The position numbers and the translations under genes were made by a program. Below are positions 35,501 through 45,144 of a DNA stretch of 64,000 nt, in pieces. Source of the stretch: Psychrobacter sp. UBA6766 (GTDB taxonomy: Bacteria; Pseudomonadota; Gammaproteobacteria; Pseudomonadales; Moraxellaceae); contig NZ_DKGQ01000008.1 in assembly GCF_002453355.1 (NCBI RefSeq), positions 21,093 to 85,092 on the forward strand, read 5' to 3'. The first letter of the stretch is position 1. Each line of letters begins with the position of its first letter. The notes under the pieces were generated by a model that was not told the DNA's origin, ran no database searches, and saw nothing but the letters and a program-made list of their open reading frames with translations.

Positions 35501-36733
35501 TTAGGCTTTAGCCTTTTCCATCATCTCAGCAAACTTATCAAATAATGGTGCACAGTCATGCGGGCCCGGGCTGGCTTCTGGGTGACCTTGGAAGCTAAAG
35601 ACTGGCTTATTGGTCAGCTCAATCCCTTGGTTAGTACCATCAAATAATGAGCGATGCGTCGATTTAACATTATCAGGCAACGTGTCTTCGTCAACCGCAA
35701 AACCATGATTTTGACTGGTAATCATAACCGTACCAGTGGCTAAATCTTGGACAGGGTGGTTAGCACCATGATGACCAGTTTTCATTTTAATGGTGTTGGC
35801 ACCGCTGGCAAGACCAATCAGCTGATGACCTAAGCAGATACCAAAGGTTGGAACGTCCGTTTCTTCAATGATATGGCGTACTGCATCGATGGCATAATCA
35901 CAAGCTGCAGGATCGCCAGGGCCATTTGATAAGAAAATACCGTCTGGATTCATAGCCAGTACGTCTGCGATGGGCGTTTGTGCGGGGACAACCGTCACGT
36001 GACAGCCACGATCAACGAGCATGCGCAAAATGTTGGTTTTAGTCCCGAAGTCATAGGCGACGACATTATATTTTGCATCAACATGGGTGCCAAGCTGCTT
36101 AAAGAAGCCGCCCGTCCCGCTGTCATGGCTTCCCACCACATCACGGTTGAGTAGGGTGTCTGACAAATCCCAGCTACCGGCAGTCCACTCAAACGTCGTC
36201 GGCGTACAGCATTCTTTTGCCAAGTCCATGCCTTCGATTCCGGCAAACTCTTGCGCCAGTTTAATGGCTTGGGCTTCGTCGTCTTTGCTAATCGTTGCGC
36301 CGTTGGAAGCGGTAAAAATACAGCCGTTTTGCGCACCTTTATCACGTAACAGTCGAGTCAGTTGGCGCGTATCAATATCAGCAATAGCGACCGTATCATG
36401 GCTTTGTAAATAATCCGTCAATGACTCTGAATTACGGAAGTTTGAAGTGACCATCGTCGCGTCACGAATAATAAGGCCTTCAGCCCAAACTTGATGGCCG
36501 TTGCCCGACTCGACATCTTCAGCGTTGGTGCCAGTATTGCCAATGTGCGGATAAGTGAGGGTGACCAGCTGGCGCGCGTAACTTGGGTCAGTTAGGATTT
36601 CTTGATACCCTGTCATGGCTGTATTAAAAACCACCTCACCGACACGATGACCGAGACTGCCGATACTCACACCGCGAAAAATCGTACCGTCTGCTAGTGC
36701 CAAAATTGCTTGTATTTCTGCCGATGAATTCAA
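35501..36733 (-). CDS. carA: Carbamoyl phosphate synthase small subunit
   Basis: A 410-residue glutaminase subunit. It supplies ammonia to CarB. The N-terminal domain has [11 protein letters not shown] and [22 protein letters not shown]. The amidotransferase domain has FLSNGPGDP, the nucleophile in [11 protein letters not shown], and His/Glu in [11 protein letters not shown]. The start is a TTG at 36733 behind a strong GGAGG (six-base spacing); no nearer ATG gives a complete N terminus. E. coli carA also starts with UUG. The leader carries an apparent attenuator. Confidence 0.97.
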   Translation of the reverse strand: MNSSAEIQAILALADGTIFRGVSIGSLGHRVGEVVFNTAMTGYQEILTDPSYARQLVTLTYPHIGNTGTNAEDVESGNGHQVWAEGLIIRDATMVTSNFRNSESLTDYLQSHDTVAIADIDTRQLTRLLRDKGAQNGCIFTASNGATISKDDEAQAIKLAQEFAGIEGMDLAKECCTPTTFEWTAGSWDLSDTLLNRDVVGSHDSGTGGFFKQLGTHVDAKYNVVAYDFGTKTNILRMLVDRGCHVTVVPAQTPIADVLAMNPDGIFLSNGPGDPAACDYAIDAVRHIIEETDVPTFGICLGHQLIGLASGANTIKMKTGHHGANHPVQDLATGTVMITSQNHGFAVDEDTLPDNVKSTHRSLFDGTNQGIELTNKPVFSFQGHPEASPGPHDCAPLFDKFAEMMEKAKA

Positions 36734-36867
36734 GGGTTGCCTCCGCTGTTATGGGTGAGTGCCGTGATATTTTATGGTGAGAGTTTTGTGCTAAAACGGC
36801 CTTTTATGTTTATCTAACTTCTGCTAAATACACATAAAAAAAGCCCTAAAGCCAAATTTTTTCCACA

Positions 36868-36948
36868 AAAAAGCGAGAAGACATCATAGATGAAAAGGTA
36901 CAGGATTCACTAAGGGTGAATGAGTAACTTGCATCATGTCCGCTCGCT
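36868..36948 (-). promoter_or_regulatory. Terminator-type attenuator hairpin in the carA leader
   Basis: On the minus strand GCGAG-N2-GACAT (36948-36937 region) pairs with ATGTC-N2-CTCGC (36885-36874 region), directly followed by six U (36873-36868). An inner hairpin ATTCAC/GTGAAT sits in the loop. This is an intrinsic terminator about 135 bases before carA. A 17-codon reading frame lies inside it, so translation could prevent folding. Confidence 0.6.
36885..36938 (-). CDS. Possible carA leader peptide (17 residues)
   Basis: ATG at 36938 opens a 17-codon frame, MMQVTHSPLVNPVPFHL, whose stop TGA lies within the 3' arm of the attenuator hairpin; the frame begins within the 5' arm. The upstream GAGCGG is a weak ribosome site. 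Its placement, not its sequence, is the argument: a ribosome following polymerase closely would block the hairpin, the pyrBI-type logic for sensing nucleotides. Confidence 0.4.
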
Positions 36949-36966
36949 TTGGCACAGATTTTGCGC

Positions 36967-36972
36967 ATTATA
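36967..36972 (-). promoter_or_regulatory. carA promoter -10 element
   Basis: A perfect TATAAT on the minus strand about 29 bases before the leader-peptide ATG. The -35 (TAGCCC at 17-base spacing) is poor, so an activator or other promoter element may be needed. Confidence 0.5.
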
Positions 36973-37063
36973 CTAGAGTTTTGCGTTAAGGGCTAGCATC
37001 TTATCTCTTCTGTTATTTCTAATGTCTGTATTTAGTGCTTTCAAATGGGATAAATAAGCGCTA

Positions 37064-37612
37064 TTAAAAATTATAATGCACCGATAAACCATAGTAATCT
37101 GGCGATAAGTTGGTGGCGATGTGCAATTGATCATCATAATAGCTTTTGGTTAGATACATGCTAATGACAACCCCTAACGCGGCCCCTGCCAATACATCAG
37201 CCACATCATGTTCATCGGCCTCAACGCGGCTATAAGCCACAAATCCTGCGCCAATATAAGCAGGAATGCCATATTCTAAGCCATAACGTTTATGGATAAA
37301 GCTAGCACCTTGAAACGCTCTTGAGGTATGACCTGAGGGAAAGGAGTCATTATCGCTACCATCGGGTCTTTCTTTATCAATCACTGTTTTTAAGGCATAA
37401 GTCGCAGCAACATTGGTCGCAAATGAATAATAAAATTGCTCTCGGCCCTCTTTATCATCCATATAATAAGTGCTACCGTAAGCAGCAGCAGGGATGACAA
37501 AGGATAAAATATCTCCTGCCTTGTCAATACTAGAGCTACTACCCGCATGAGCAGGAATAGCGATAATAATACTTGATAACAAGATAATCGCTGGATACTT
37601 TTTTCTGAGCAT
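37064..37612 (-). CDS. PAP2-family phosphatase, exported
   Basis: A 182-residue protein with a signal peptide (IIIAIPAHA-G). It has the three acid-phosphatase motifs: K-x6-RP in KTVIDKERP, PSGH in SFPSGHTSR, and SR-x5-H-x3-D in SRVEADEHDVADVLAG. Such enzymes remove phosphate from lipids such as undecaprenyl pyrophosphate or phosphatidic acid, or from small molecules. The short helical body and a C-terminal aromatic end (SVHYNF) are consistent with a periplasmic or membrane-associated location. Substrate is not predictable. Confidence 0.88.
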   Translation of the reverse strand: MLRKKYPAIILLSSIIIAIPAHAGSSSSIDKAGDILSFVIPAAAYGSTYYMDDKEGREQFYYSFATNVAATYALKTVIDKERPDGSDNDSFPSGHTSRAFQGASFIHKRYGLEYGIPAYIGAGFVAYSRVEADEHDVADVLAGAALGVVISMYLTKSYYDDQLHIATNLSPDYYGLSVHYNF

Positions 37613-37729
37613 GACGGCGCGCCTAAATAAAATTGATGGCCGAGAGTATACTACAAAGATTTTATGAAGCTTTATGACTATCGAGCTTTACAACGTATTT
37701 TTTATAAAAATAATGACTAAGGATGCATT

Positions 37730-38266
37730 ATGATTTATCAGTATTTAGAAAAAACCCCAGAGTTTGCCGTACCCTTTAACGGCTGGGTGGCAGATACCGC
37801 ACGCGTGATAGGTGATGTCTATTTAGGTCATCAAGCCAACGTCTGGTTCGGGGCGGTAATTCGCGGTGATAATGAGCGCATTCATATCGGTAATTATAGT
37901 AACGTGCAAGAAAACAGTGTGATTCATACCGATGCTGGTATTGAGGTAAAGATTGGTAATCATGTCACTATTGGCCATTTAGCGATGTTGCACGGCTGTG
38001 AGATTGGCGATAATAGCTTGATTGGGATTGGCGCTGTAGTGCTTAATAACGCCAAAATTGGTAAAAATTGTATCATTGGTGCAAAAGCCCTAGTCACTGA
38101 AGGAAAAGAGATTCCCGATAATTCGCTCGTTATGGGTGCGCCCGCAAAAGTCGTCAAAACCTTAACCGACGATCAAGCAGCGATGTTAAAGCTGTCAGCC
38201 ATGCATTATGCGGAGCGTTGTCAGAAATTTAAAACTGGCTTAACAGAGATAGCGATGCCTGATTGA
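37730..38266 (+). CDS. Gamma carbonic anhydrase family protein (YrdA-like)
   Basis: A 178-residue left-handed beta-helix protein. Hexapeptide repeats run from about residue 10 to 140 (GDVYLGHQANVWFGAVIRGD, IGNYSNVQENSVIHTD, IGNHVTIGHLAMLHGCEIGDNSLIGIGAVVLN). The three zinc-ligand histidines are in the ENSVIHTD, TIGHLA and MLHGCEI segments. Members form trimers; many bind metal but lack measurable carbonic anhydrase activity. AAGGA precedes the ATG. Confidence 0.92.
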   Translation: MIYQYLEKTPEFAVPFNGWVADTARVIGDVYLGHQANVWFGAVIRGDNERIHIGNYSNVQENSVIHTDAGIEVKIGNHVTIGHLAMLHGCEIGDNSLIGIGAVVLNNAKIGKNCIIGAKALVTEGKEIPDNSLVMGAPAKVVKTLTDDQAAMLKLSAMHYAERCQKFKTGLTEIAMPD

Positions 38267-38285
38267 TTTCGGTAGTAGTGGGTTT

Positions 38286-38732
38286 TTATACCATAAGCAT
38301 CATAACCAACCAAATAATGGCAAAAATGATAATACCGATAATCAGGCCACGAAAGATATCATGGCGAATAGAGTGGTCATTAAGATAAGCGTTGTTGCCA
38401 GTCTCATCGATATTCATAGCATTGACACTTTCAGCACCAGCGCTTTTACCAGCGATAAAACCTGTTAACGCCCCCAAAACCAGCATAAACGGGGTAAAGA
38501 GCCAAAATATCTCGCCATTGCCCATACCAGCAATTGAGCGAATCACGACGATAGCAAGATCAATAAGCAAGCCGCCAAAGCCATACATTAGGGCGGTAAG
38601 TAATGCATAAAACAGACGTTCTAAAGGAGACTGATGGCTTTTACCTAACTGTCGCCGCCTAATCTCTCTGATGGAGCGAGCAGGGCGACGCGGTCTATTT
38701 AGCAATACAGTCTTATCGTTAGGCGCTTTCAT
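38286..38732 (-). CDS. Hypothetical membrane protein
   Basis: A 148-residue protein with a basic N-terminal tail (RRPARSIREIRRRQL). Three hydrophobic segments lie at about residues 41-63, 75-95 and 127-147. The tail suggests a cytoplasmic N terminus. No domain is recognised. It converges on the carbonic anhydrase gene with only 19 bases between stops. Confidence 0.65.
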   Translation of the reverse strand: MKAPNDKTVLLNRPRRPARSIREIRRRQLGKSHQSPLERLFYALLTALMYGFGGLLIDLAIVVIRSIAGMGNGEIFWLFTPFMLVLGALTGFIAGKSAGAESVNAMNIDETGNNAYLNDHSIRHDIFRGLIIGIIIFAIIWLVMMLMV

Positions 38733-38925
38733 AGGAGTCTCTATTGTTATTATTCAGCAAGCTAAAAGGGCAGTAAAGTAAATAATTTAGCACAATTTTG
38801 TTGGGTAGACACTCGCATTCACGAAATATTACCGGGGGAATCTTAGGGTAATAGCAGGTTTTCTATAAAATCCCATTCAACATTCAACATTCAACAATAT
38901 CTTTTATTAGTAATAAGGCTCGACT

Positions 38926-39627
38926 ATGCAAGTCACACAATCAGGACATACGGCAAAACAATTGGCACTCTTTGATCTAGACCATACCTTACTTGACGTC
39001 GATAGCGACTACTTATGGGGTGAGTATATTGTTAAACACAACTTGGTCGATGAAGCGGAATATCGTACTGCCAATCAGAAGTTCTATAATGATTATATCG
39101 AAGGTACGCTTGATGCTACGGAATATAATGAATTTGTGGCTCAGTTTTTAAGTAGTTTGCCGATGACTAGACTACATGAGCTTCGCGAAGACTATATTAA
39201 AAGCGAAATTGAGCCGCATATTCGCCCAAAAGCGATGGAAGTACTGTGTCAGCATATCGAGCAAGGTCACGATGTGGTCATTATTTCTGCCACCAATGAT
39301 TTTGTGGTGTCAGCCATTGCCAAACGTTTCGGTATCGAAGATAGCAACGTACTATCGACGCCACTTGAGATACAAAACGAGCGTTATACCGGTAAATTAA
39401 CGGATAAGCCAAACTTTAAAGAAGGTAAAATTTATCATTTGGATAAATGGTTAAATAAGCAAAAGGCTGCTGGCAGTCATTACGATAAAACCTATGCCTA
39501 TTCAGATTCCAAAAATGATATTCCACTGCTTGAATGGGCGGATGTTGCTATTTGCGTGTCGCCTGATGAGGCGCTACATGCGCACGCCCTCGCGCATCGC
39601 TGGGCAGTAGAAGATTGGTCGATTTAA
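38926..39627 (+). CDS. HAD-IB family hydrolase (SerB-like)
   Basis: A 233-residue phosphatase of the HAD subfamily IB. Motif I is LFDLDHTLLDVDSD, whose first Asp is the nucleophile. Motif II is VVIISATNDFV. Motif III has lysine and YAYSDSKNDIPLLEWAD. A cap domain sits between motifs I and II. It resembles enzymes annotated as phosphoserine phosphatase or phosphoethanolamine/phosphocholine phosphatase-like, but the substrate is uncertain. AAGG precedes the ATG. Confidence 0.88.
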   Translation: MQVTQSGHTAKQLALFDLDHTLLDVDSDYLWGEYIVKHNLVDEAEYRTANQKFYNDYIEGTLDATEYNEFVAQFLSSLPMTRLHELREDYIKSEIEPHIRPKAMEVLCQHIEQGHDVVIISATNDFVVSAIAKRFGIEDSNVLSTPLEIQNERYTGKLTDKPNFKEGKIYHLDKWLNKQKAAGSHYDKTYAYSDSKNDIPLLEWADVAICVSPDEALHAHALAHRWAVEDWSI

Positions 39628-39739
39628 TAGAGAAGTGACTGAAACAATCACAAGAATTAGCCAAACATTTTATCCCAATCTCATTTAAAATAGCACCCTA
39701 TCAGTTTTAAAAAAAACAGTTTAAAAAACAGGAAATTTT

Positions 39740-40835
39740 ATGGAAATCAATCCGTATCAAGAACGAATCAAAGATTTATCAGAGCGTGGACAGGACCTTC
39801 GGAGGTATCTTTGACTTCGATGGTAAGCAAGAGCGCTTAGAAGAAGTCAATTTAGAATTAGAAAACCCTGAGCTTTGGAATGATCCTGAGCGTGCAACCA
39901 AGATTAATAAAGAAAAAAGCCTGCTTGACGGAGTGATTGACGTTGTCGTCTCTCTTGAAACGACCTTAGAAGATGCGTCAGCAATGCTTGAGTTGGCCGT
40001 AGAAGCAGAGGACGAGACATTGCTTGCTGATGTTCAAGCAGAACTCGATAGTGCCGAAGAACGCGTTGCAGATTTAGAGTTCCGCCGGATGTTTAGTGGT
40101 GAGATGGATCCAAACAACTGCTATTTAGATATCCAATCGGGAAGTGGTGGAACAGAGGCGCAGGACTGGGCAGAAATGCTGCTGCGAATGTATACGCGCT
40201 GGGCAGATTCTCACGGCTTTAAAGTGGACGTCATTGAAGTATCGTCAGGAAGCGTCGCTGGCATTAAATCAGCAACGATTGAGATTAAAGGCGATTATGC
40301 CTTTGGTTGGTTACGGACTGAGATTGGCGTGCATCGCTTAGTTCGTAAGTCGCCATTTGATAGCAATAATGGTCGTCATACCTCGTTTGCTGCTGTCTTT
40401 GTCTCGCCTGAGATCGATGATAATATCGAGATTGATATCAATCCGGCTGATTTACGCATTGATACTTATCGTTCATCGGGAGCGGGCGGCCAGCACGTAA
40501 ATACTACTGATTCAGCCGTTCGTATTACTCACGAGCCATCTGGCGTGGTGGTCACGTGTCAAAACGAGCGTAGTCAACATGGCAACAAAGCGACGGCAAT
40601 GAAGTTACTACGTGCTAAGCTTTATGAGCTTGAGATGCAAAAACGCATGGAATCTCAGCAAGCGGTTGAAGACAACAAGTCTGACGTCGGTTGGGGCAGT
40701 CAAATTCGCTCTTATGTACTCGATGATTCACGTATTAAAGACTTACGTACTGGCGTTGAAACGTTTAATACCAGCGCTGTACTTGATGGTGATTTGGATC
40801 AATTTATCGAAGCCAGTTTAAAAGCTGGATTGTAG
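39740..40835 (+). CDS. prfB: Peptide chain release factor 2, with programmed +1 frameshift
   Basis: RF2 recognises UGA and UAA. The gene starts at ATG 39740 and meets an in-frame TGA at codon 25 (39812-39814) in the context AGG TAT CTT TGA C. Shifting +1 after CTT continues into the long frame through 40835, giving 364 residues (E. coli RF2 is 365). A Shine-Dalgarno-like GGAGG lies just upstream of the slip site. The SPF anticodon-mimic is in [15 protein letters not shown] and the catalytic GGQ in [16 protein letters not shown]. Low RF2 raises frameshifting, so the gene autoregulates. Confidence 0.97.
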
Positions 40836-40887
40836 TTGTCACTATGAATGTTAAAAGTAAGTGTCATACATAAATTATGTCATGCAT

Positions 40888-40957
40888 GATTTAATAAAGA
40901 ACGCTCAACTTCGTTGTTCGTAAGCTCTCAAAGTCGTTCGCTTATCTTTATTAAATC
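40888..40957. repeat. 70-bp element bounded by perfect 13-bp inverted repeats
   Basis: GATTTAATAAAGA (40888-40900) is the exact inverse of TCTTTATTAAATC (40945-40957). The 44-base interior has a CAAC-TTC-GTTG mini-hairpin and two related segments (CGTTGTTCGTAAG, GTCGTTCGCTTA). It lies between prfB and ppnP and looks like a dispersed palindromic element rather than a terminator. Confidence 0.6.
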
Positions 40958-41037
40958 AAGCCTAAAAACTGTGTGCTGTACTTATATAAAGCTAAATTTA
41001 GTTCATTCTCTGAAATAAATATAATTTAAGGAAAACT

Positions 41038-41322
41038 ATGCCAAGCGTTAATAACTATTTTGATAATAAAGTCACTTCTATTGCTTTTCAAACAGCAACC
41101 CTGCCTGCAACCGTCGGTGTGATGGAAATCGGTGAATACGAATTTGGCACTAGCGAATTTGAAACGATGAGCGTGGTTAGCGGTGCTTTGACGGTTAAGC
41201 TACCAGAGAGTGACGAGTGGCAGACCTTTAATGCGGGCGAGCAATTTACTGTTGACGCCAACCAAAAATTTCAAGTAAAAGTAGCAGTGGAAAGCGCTTA
41301 TCTGTGTACGTACGGTAAATAG
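41038..41322 (+). CDS. ppnP: Pyrimidine/purine nucleoside phosphorylase (DUF1255)
   Basis: A 94-residue cupin-like protein matching PpnP (YaiE) along its length: [70 protein letters not shown] and YLCTYG. PpnP cleaves several nucleosides with phosphate. AAGGA precedes the ATG. It is monocistronic with a strong terminator at 41355. Confidence 0.93.
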   Translation: MPSVNNYFDNKVTSIAFQTATLPATVGVMEIGEYEFGTSEFETMSVVSGALTVKLPESDEWQTFNAGEQFTVDANQKFQVKVAVESAYLCTYGK

Positions 41323-41354
41323 TCATTTCTCATATGAGTGCAGTCGTCAAAAAA

Positions 41355-41385
41355 GGCGCCAAGTTTATACTTGGCATTTTTTATT
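41355..41385 (+). terminator. Rho-independent terminator after ppnP
   Basis: GCCAAGT (41358-41364) pairs with ACTTGGC (41369-41375) across a TTAT loop, followed by ATTTTTTATTTT. Confidence 0.9.
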
Positions 41386-41415
41386 TTGAAAAGCTTATAA
41401 AACTGCTGCTATTAA

Positions 41416-41868
41416 TCATAAATCCTTGCGGTATTGAATCATATCTGTTTTAGTGGCCAGCATATCGTAAAGATAGCGCGCTGCTGTATTGCCTTCTTGG
41501 GTGGTCCAATAGACTCGGTTACAGTTTTTTTGGCGAGCGAACTCATAAACATGCTCAATCAATGTCCTTCCAGCGCCTTGACCGCGAATATCTTCACTGA
41601 CATATAGGTCCTCTAAATAACAACATTCAGTGGTATTCCACGTATTGGGATGTAGCACCACATGCGTAAAACCAACCAAGTTATCCTCAATCCAAGCGCC
41701 AAAACCACAAATCGGCATATCGCTATCGAGCAGGTTGCTCCAAGTCTTGTCTGTGGTGCTGAGTGGTAAACGAGTTTCATAAAACCTTAGGTAGTTTTGC
41801 CACAATTTTGACCAAGCGTCGTAATCAGCTTTAGAGTATGGCGTTATTCTAATAGAAGTATTTTCCAT
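41416..41868 (-). CDS. GNAT family N-acetyltransferase
   Basis: A 150-residue GNAT acetyltransferase. The acetyl-CoA pocket is in CYLEDLYVSEDIRGQGAGRTLIEHVYEFA, where RGQGAG is the phosphate-binding loop. NRVYWTTQEGNTAARYLYD is typical of a subgroup acting on small amines or amino acids. The acceptor is unknown. It converges on the ppnP terminator. Confidence 0.9.
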   Translation of the reverse strand: MENTSIRITPYSKADYDAWSKLWQNYLRFYETRLPLSTTDKTWSNLLDSDMPICGFGAWIEDNLVGFTHVVLHPNTWNTTECCYLEDLYVSEDIRGQGAGRTLIEHVYEFARQKNCNRVYWTTQEGNTAARYLYDMLATKTDMIQYRKDL

Positions 41869-42047
41869 TATATTTTATTCAACTTAAGTTATAGATTTTA
41901 GCGAATTATGGCTTAAAAACTCATCATTTAGAACCTTTTAAAGGAGTGTTTTACACATCGATTACACTTTGCTCGTGGCAAACAAACAGCAAAAACAGCC
42001 GCAATTCATTATGCTAAAACGTCTATTTTATCAATCGAGTATTTTTT

Positions 42048-43166
42048 ATGGCGAAGTCAGACCAGCAGACAACCACGCAAGATATGCGCCATGATTATGA
42101 GTATTTGGCGCGCTTAGCCAACTTGCGCTACGTCAGCGACGATGAGCCGGGATTTACGCGCAGGCGTTGGGGTCGTGGATTTACTTATAAAGATGCGGCC
42201 GGCAAAACGGTCAAAGACAAAGCGCTACGTCAGCGTTTTGATGCGCTGGTGATTCCGCCCATGTGGTCAGAGGTTTGGATATGCCAAGATGAGAATGGCC
42301 ATTTGCAATCGACTGGTCGTGATGAAAAAGCTCGAAAGCAGTACCTATATCATCCAGAGTGGAATCGCGTTCGTGACAAGGTTAAGTTTGATGCGATGAT
42401 AGGTTTTGCCGAGGCCTTGCCCAATCTGCGAGCGCAAGTTGAAAAAGACTTAGAAGCGGCGCCGCTATCACGCGACAATGTCCTTGCTGCCGTGGTTAAA
42501 TTATTAGAAACAACGTTAATTCGTATTGGTAACAGCCGCTATGCAAAGCTCAATAAAAGCTTTGGACTCAGCACGTTACGCAGCAGGCATGTGAGTGAAA
42601 CGGAGTCAGGACTGGCGTTTGATTTTGTTGGCAAAAGCTCAAAAGAGCATCATATTGAATTGCAAGACGAGCGTTTGGTTGAGATTGTTCAAGCCTGTTC
42701 TGAGTTGCCAGGTTATCAGATTTTTAAATATTTGGATGACAATGGCAATAAACAAGTCGTCGATAGCAGTGATATCAACGACTATATTCGTAAACATACT
42801 TGTGCTCAAGATGGCGAAAGTAAGAGTTACAGCGCCAAGGATTTTCGAACTTGGATGGCAAGTGTGTTGGCCGCCAGTCATTTATACGATGAGCTGCAAA
42901 CGCCTATAGGAAAGTCGATATTAAATACTGAACCTAACAGTGCTGAGCGTCAACAACTGGTGGTTGATATGGTTAAAGAAGTCGCAGAAGAACTTGGCAA
43001 TACGCCTGCTGTCTGCCGTGCTTCTTATATCAATCCCATTGTGATTGAGCGTTTTTTGGCAAGGCAGTTTTTTGACACGTATAAACAAGCGCGCCGTGGA
43101 CGAACTAAAAATTATCAAAGCTGTGAGGAGAAGGCGTTACTTGGGTTTTTAAGCGTCTTCCAATAA
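42048..43166 (+). CDS. DNA topoisomerase IB
   Basis: A 372-residue poxvirus-type topoisomerase IB, which relaxes supercoils through a 3'-phosphotyrosyl intermediate. The N-terminal domain has RRRWGRGFTYKDAAGK and VIPPMWSEVWIC. The catalytic domain has the conserved residues in TLRSRHV, VGKSSKEH and AKDFRTWMASV, and the nucleophile Tyr in NTPAVCRASYINP. Bacterial homologues are sporadic, so this is an accessory topoisomerase rather than the main relaxing enzyme. Confidence 0.93.
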   Translation: MAKSDQQTTTQDMRHDYEYLARLANLRYVSDDEPGFTRRRWGRGFTYKDAAGKTVKDKALRQRFDALVIPPMWSEVWICQDENGHLQSTGRDEKARKQYLYHPEWNRVRDKVKFDAMIGFAEALPNLRAQVEKDLEAAPLSRDNVLAAVVKLLETTLIRIGNSRYAKLNKSFGLSTLRSRHVSETESGLAFDFVGKSSKEHHIELQDERLVEIVQACSELPGYQIFKYLDDNGNKQVVDSSDINDYIRKHTCAQDGESKSYSAKDFRTWMASVLAASHLYDELQTPIGKSILNTEPNSAERQQLVVDMVKEVAEELGNTPAVCRASYINPIVIERFLARQFFDTYKQARRGRTKNYQSCEEKALLGFLSVFQ

Positions 43167-43328
43167 AGGTTTCAAGGTTCGGTTCTTAAAAAATGATACA
43201 TTATGTATTGAAATAAGTAAAAAAATACGTTACTAATAGACTATCTTAACGATTAAGATAGAAAATACTCATTTTTGCTAAACCGTAAATTTTCTATCAC
43301 TTACTCACTATTGCTAAAGGATTAGCTT

Positions 43329-45080
43329 ATGAATACCTTCTCTGCAAGTCAATCGGCTGTAAGCCCTGCTACAGATAGCGCCCAGACGCCAACCAGTTAT
43401 AATGACTATTATCATAACTTTAATATAGATAACTTATTAACAGAAATGTATGGTGAGCATTTAGATGACCGTTTAAATGCTTATATGGCCTGCTGTGGTC
43501 GCCATGTTCGTGATGGTCGCGGGGACAATACTGCTCTAGTCCATGAAGATACCACTGGCAAAGTAACGCGAATGAGCTTTGCCGAGCTTGATAAGGCGAG
43601 TGCGCAAGTTGCCAACCTACTAAAATCTTACGGCGTTCAAGTCGGCGACCAAGTGGCGACCATGCTGCCGCGTACCCCTGAGCTGCTCACCATTGTTTTA
43701 GCGACTTGGCGCATTGGCGCAGTGTATCAACCGCTATTTACCGCTTTTGGTTACGATTCGATTAAATATCGCATGGATAAAGCTAATACCAAAGTGGTTT
43801 TTACCAATGAAGAAAACCGCGGCAAGTTTGAAGACTTAGCTGAGCAAACCAAAATGGTCATGATTAGCAGCGAGAATGATGCGCAAACGGATAGCAAAAA
43901 CAAATGGGCAGATGATAATTACGCCCAGATGATGGCATCACAGTCGCAAACGATCGAGCCCGTATTATTGGATACCGATGCGCCGTTTTTGCAAATGTTT
44001 ACCTCGGGAACGGTAGGAAAATCAAAAGGCGTCAGTGTACCGTTATCAGCACTATCTGCTTTTTATCTGTATATGCGCTACGCCATTGACTTACGACCTG
44101 ATGATAACTACTGGAACATGGCCGATCCAGGCTGGGCGTATGGACTATATTACTCCATTACGGGACCCTTACTGATGGGTGTCACTACCTATTTTAATGA
44201 GGCAGGCTTTGACGCTGAAAATACTCGCGATTTTATGGTTCGTCATAAGATTACCAATTTGGCGTCTTCACCAACGGCATTTCGAATGATGAAATCTAGC
44301 GGCGTCTTTGAAAAGGCTTATGATGATAATAGTTCTGATGCTAATGATTCTGATACTAACAATAAACTATCACTGCGCTGTGCCAATTCAGCAGGCGAAA
44401 CTTTAAACACTGAAGTGGTGAATTGGGTCGAGACATATTTAAACTGCCAAGTGAAAGATCAATATGGTCAAACAGAGACGGGCATGACATGCTGTGCGCA
44501 CCATGCGTTAGCACATGAATGCCCCACTGGTTCGATGGGAATGGCGCTACCGGGTCACACACTCGTCGTATTAGATGATGATAGGCAAGTATTACCCGAT
44601 GGTGAGCAAGGTCAGCTTGCGGTGGTGGTTAGCCAATCGCCCGCATTTTATTTCCGCGGTTATAGCTGGAATGAAAAAGACGCCTTTACAGACGATTACT
44701 ATTTGACCGGCGATGTGGTCGAGCGTCATAGTGACGGCAGCTATTGGTTTTCAGGTCGAGATGATGACATTATCACTACGGCAGGATATCGCGTTGGACC
44801 AACTGACGTCGAAAATACTGTGCTTGAGCATGAAGCTGTTGCAGAATCCGCGGCGGTAGGTGTTCCTGATGAAGTTCGCGGTCACACTATAAAGTCTTAT
44901 GTGGTACTAAAAGAAGGTATTAAAGGAACAGACGAGATTGCCAAAGAAATCCAAGATTTGGTTCGTAAACGCCTATCGACGCATGCTTATCCACGTGAAG
45001 TTGAGTTTGTGTCTGAGTTACCAAAAACGCCAAGTGGTAAAATTCAGCGTTTTTTACTACGAAGTTTATCTGCCTCTTAA
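43329..45080 (+). CDS. AMP-dependent acyl-CoA synthetase (acetyl-CoA synthetase-like)
   Basis: A 583-residue adenylate-forming ligase that activates a carboxylic acid to its CoA thioester. The P-loop is TSGTVGKSKGVSVP, the A5 motif YGQTETGM, the hinge region YWFSGRDDDIITTAGYRVGPTDVE, and the catalytic lysine in PKTPSGKIQRFLLR near the C terminus. The first 25 residues are a Ser/Ala/Thr-rich leader. AAAGGA precedes the ATG. It precedes a 3-hydroxyacyl-CoA dehydrogenase-like SDR by 64 bases, so a short- or branched-chain acid is the likely substrate. Confidence 0.88.
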   Translation: MNTFSASQSAVSPATDSAQTPTSYNDYYHNFNIDNLLTEMYGEHLDDRLNAYMACCGRHVRDGRGDNTALVHEDTTGKVTRMSFAELDKASAQVANLLKSYGVQVGDQVATMLPRTPELLTIVLATWRIGAVYQPLFTAFGYDSIKYRMDKANTKVVFTNEENRGKFEDLAEQTKMVMISSENDAQTDSKNKWADDNYAQMMASQSQTIEPVLLDTDAPFLQMFTSGTVGKSKGVSVPLSALSAFYLYMRYAIDLRPDDNYWNMADPGWAYGLYYSITGPLLMGVTTYFNEAGFDAENTRDFMVRHKITNLASSPTAFRMMKSSGVFEKAYDDNSSDANDSDTNNKLSLRCANSAGETLNTEVVNWVETYLNCQVKDQYGQTETGMTCCAHHALAHECPTGSMGMALPGHTLVVLDDDRQVLPDGEQGQLAVVVSQSPAFYFRGYSWNEKDAFTDDYYLTGDVVERHSDGSYWFSGRDDDIITTAGYRVGPTDVENTVLEHEAVAESAAVGVPDEVRGHTIKSYVVLKEGIKGTDEIAKEIQDLVRKRLSTHAYPREVEFVSELPKTPSGKIQRFLLRSLSAS

Positions 45081-45144
45081 ATAAAATGAAATTATTAAGC
45101 GAGTAACAAATAAGACAGTTAAATAATAATACCAAGGAAGAGTT

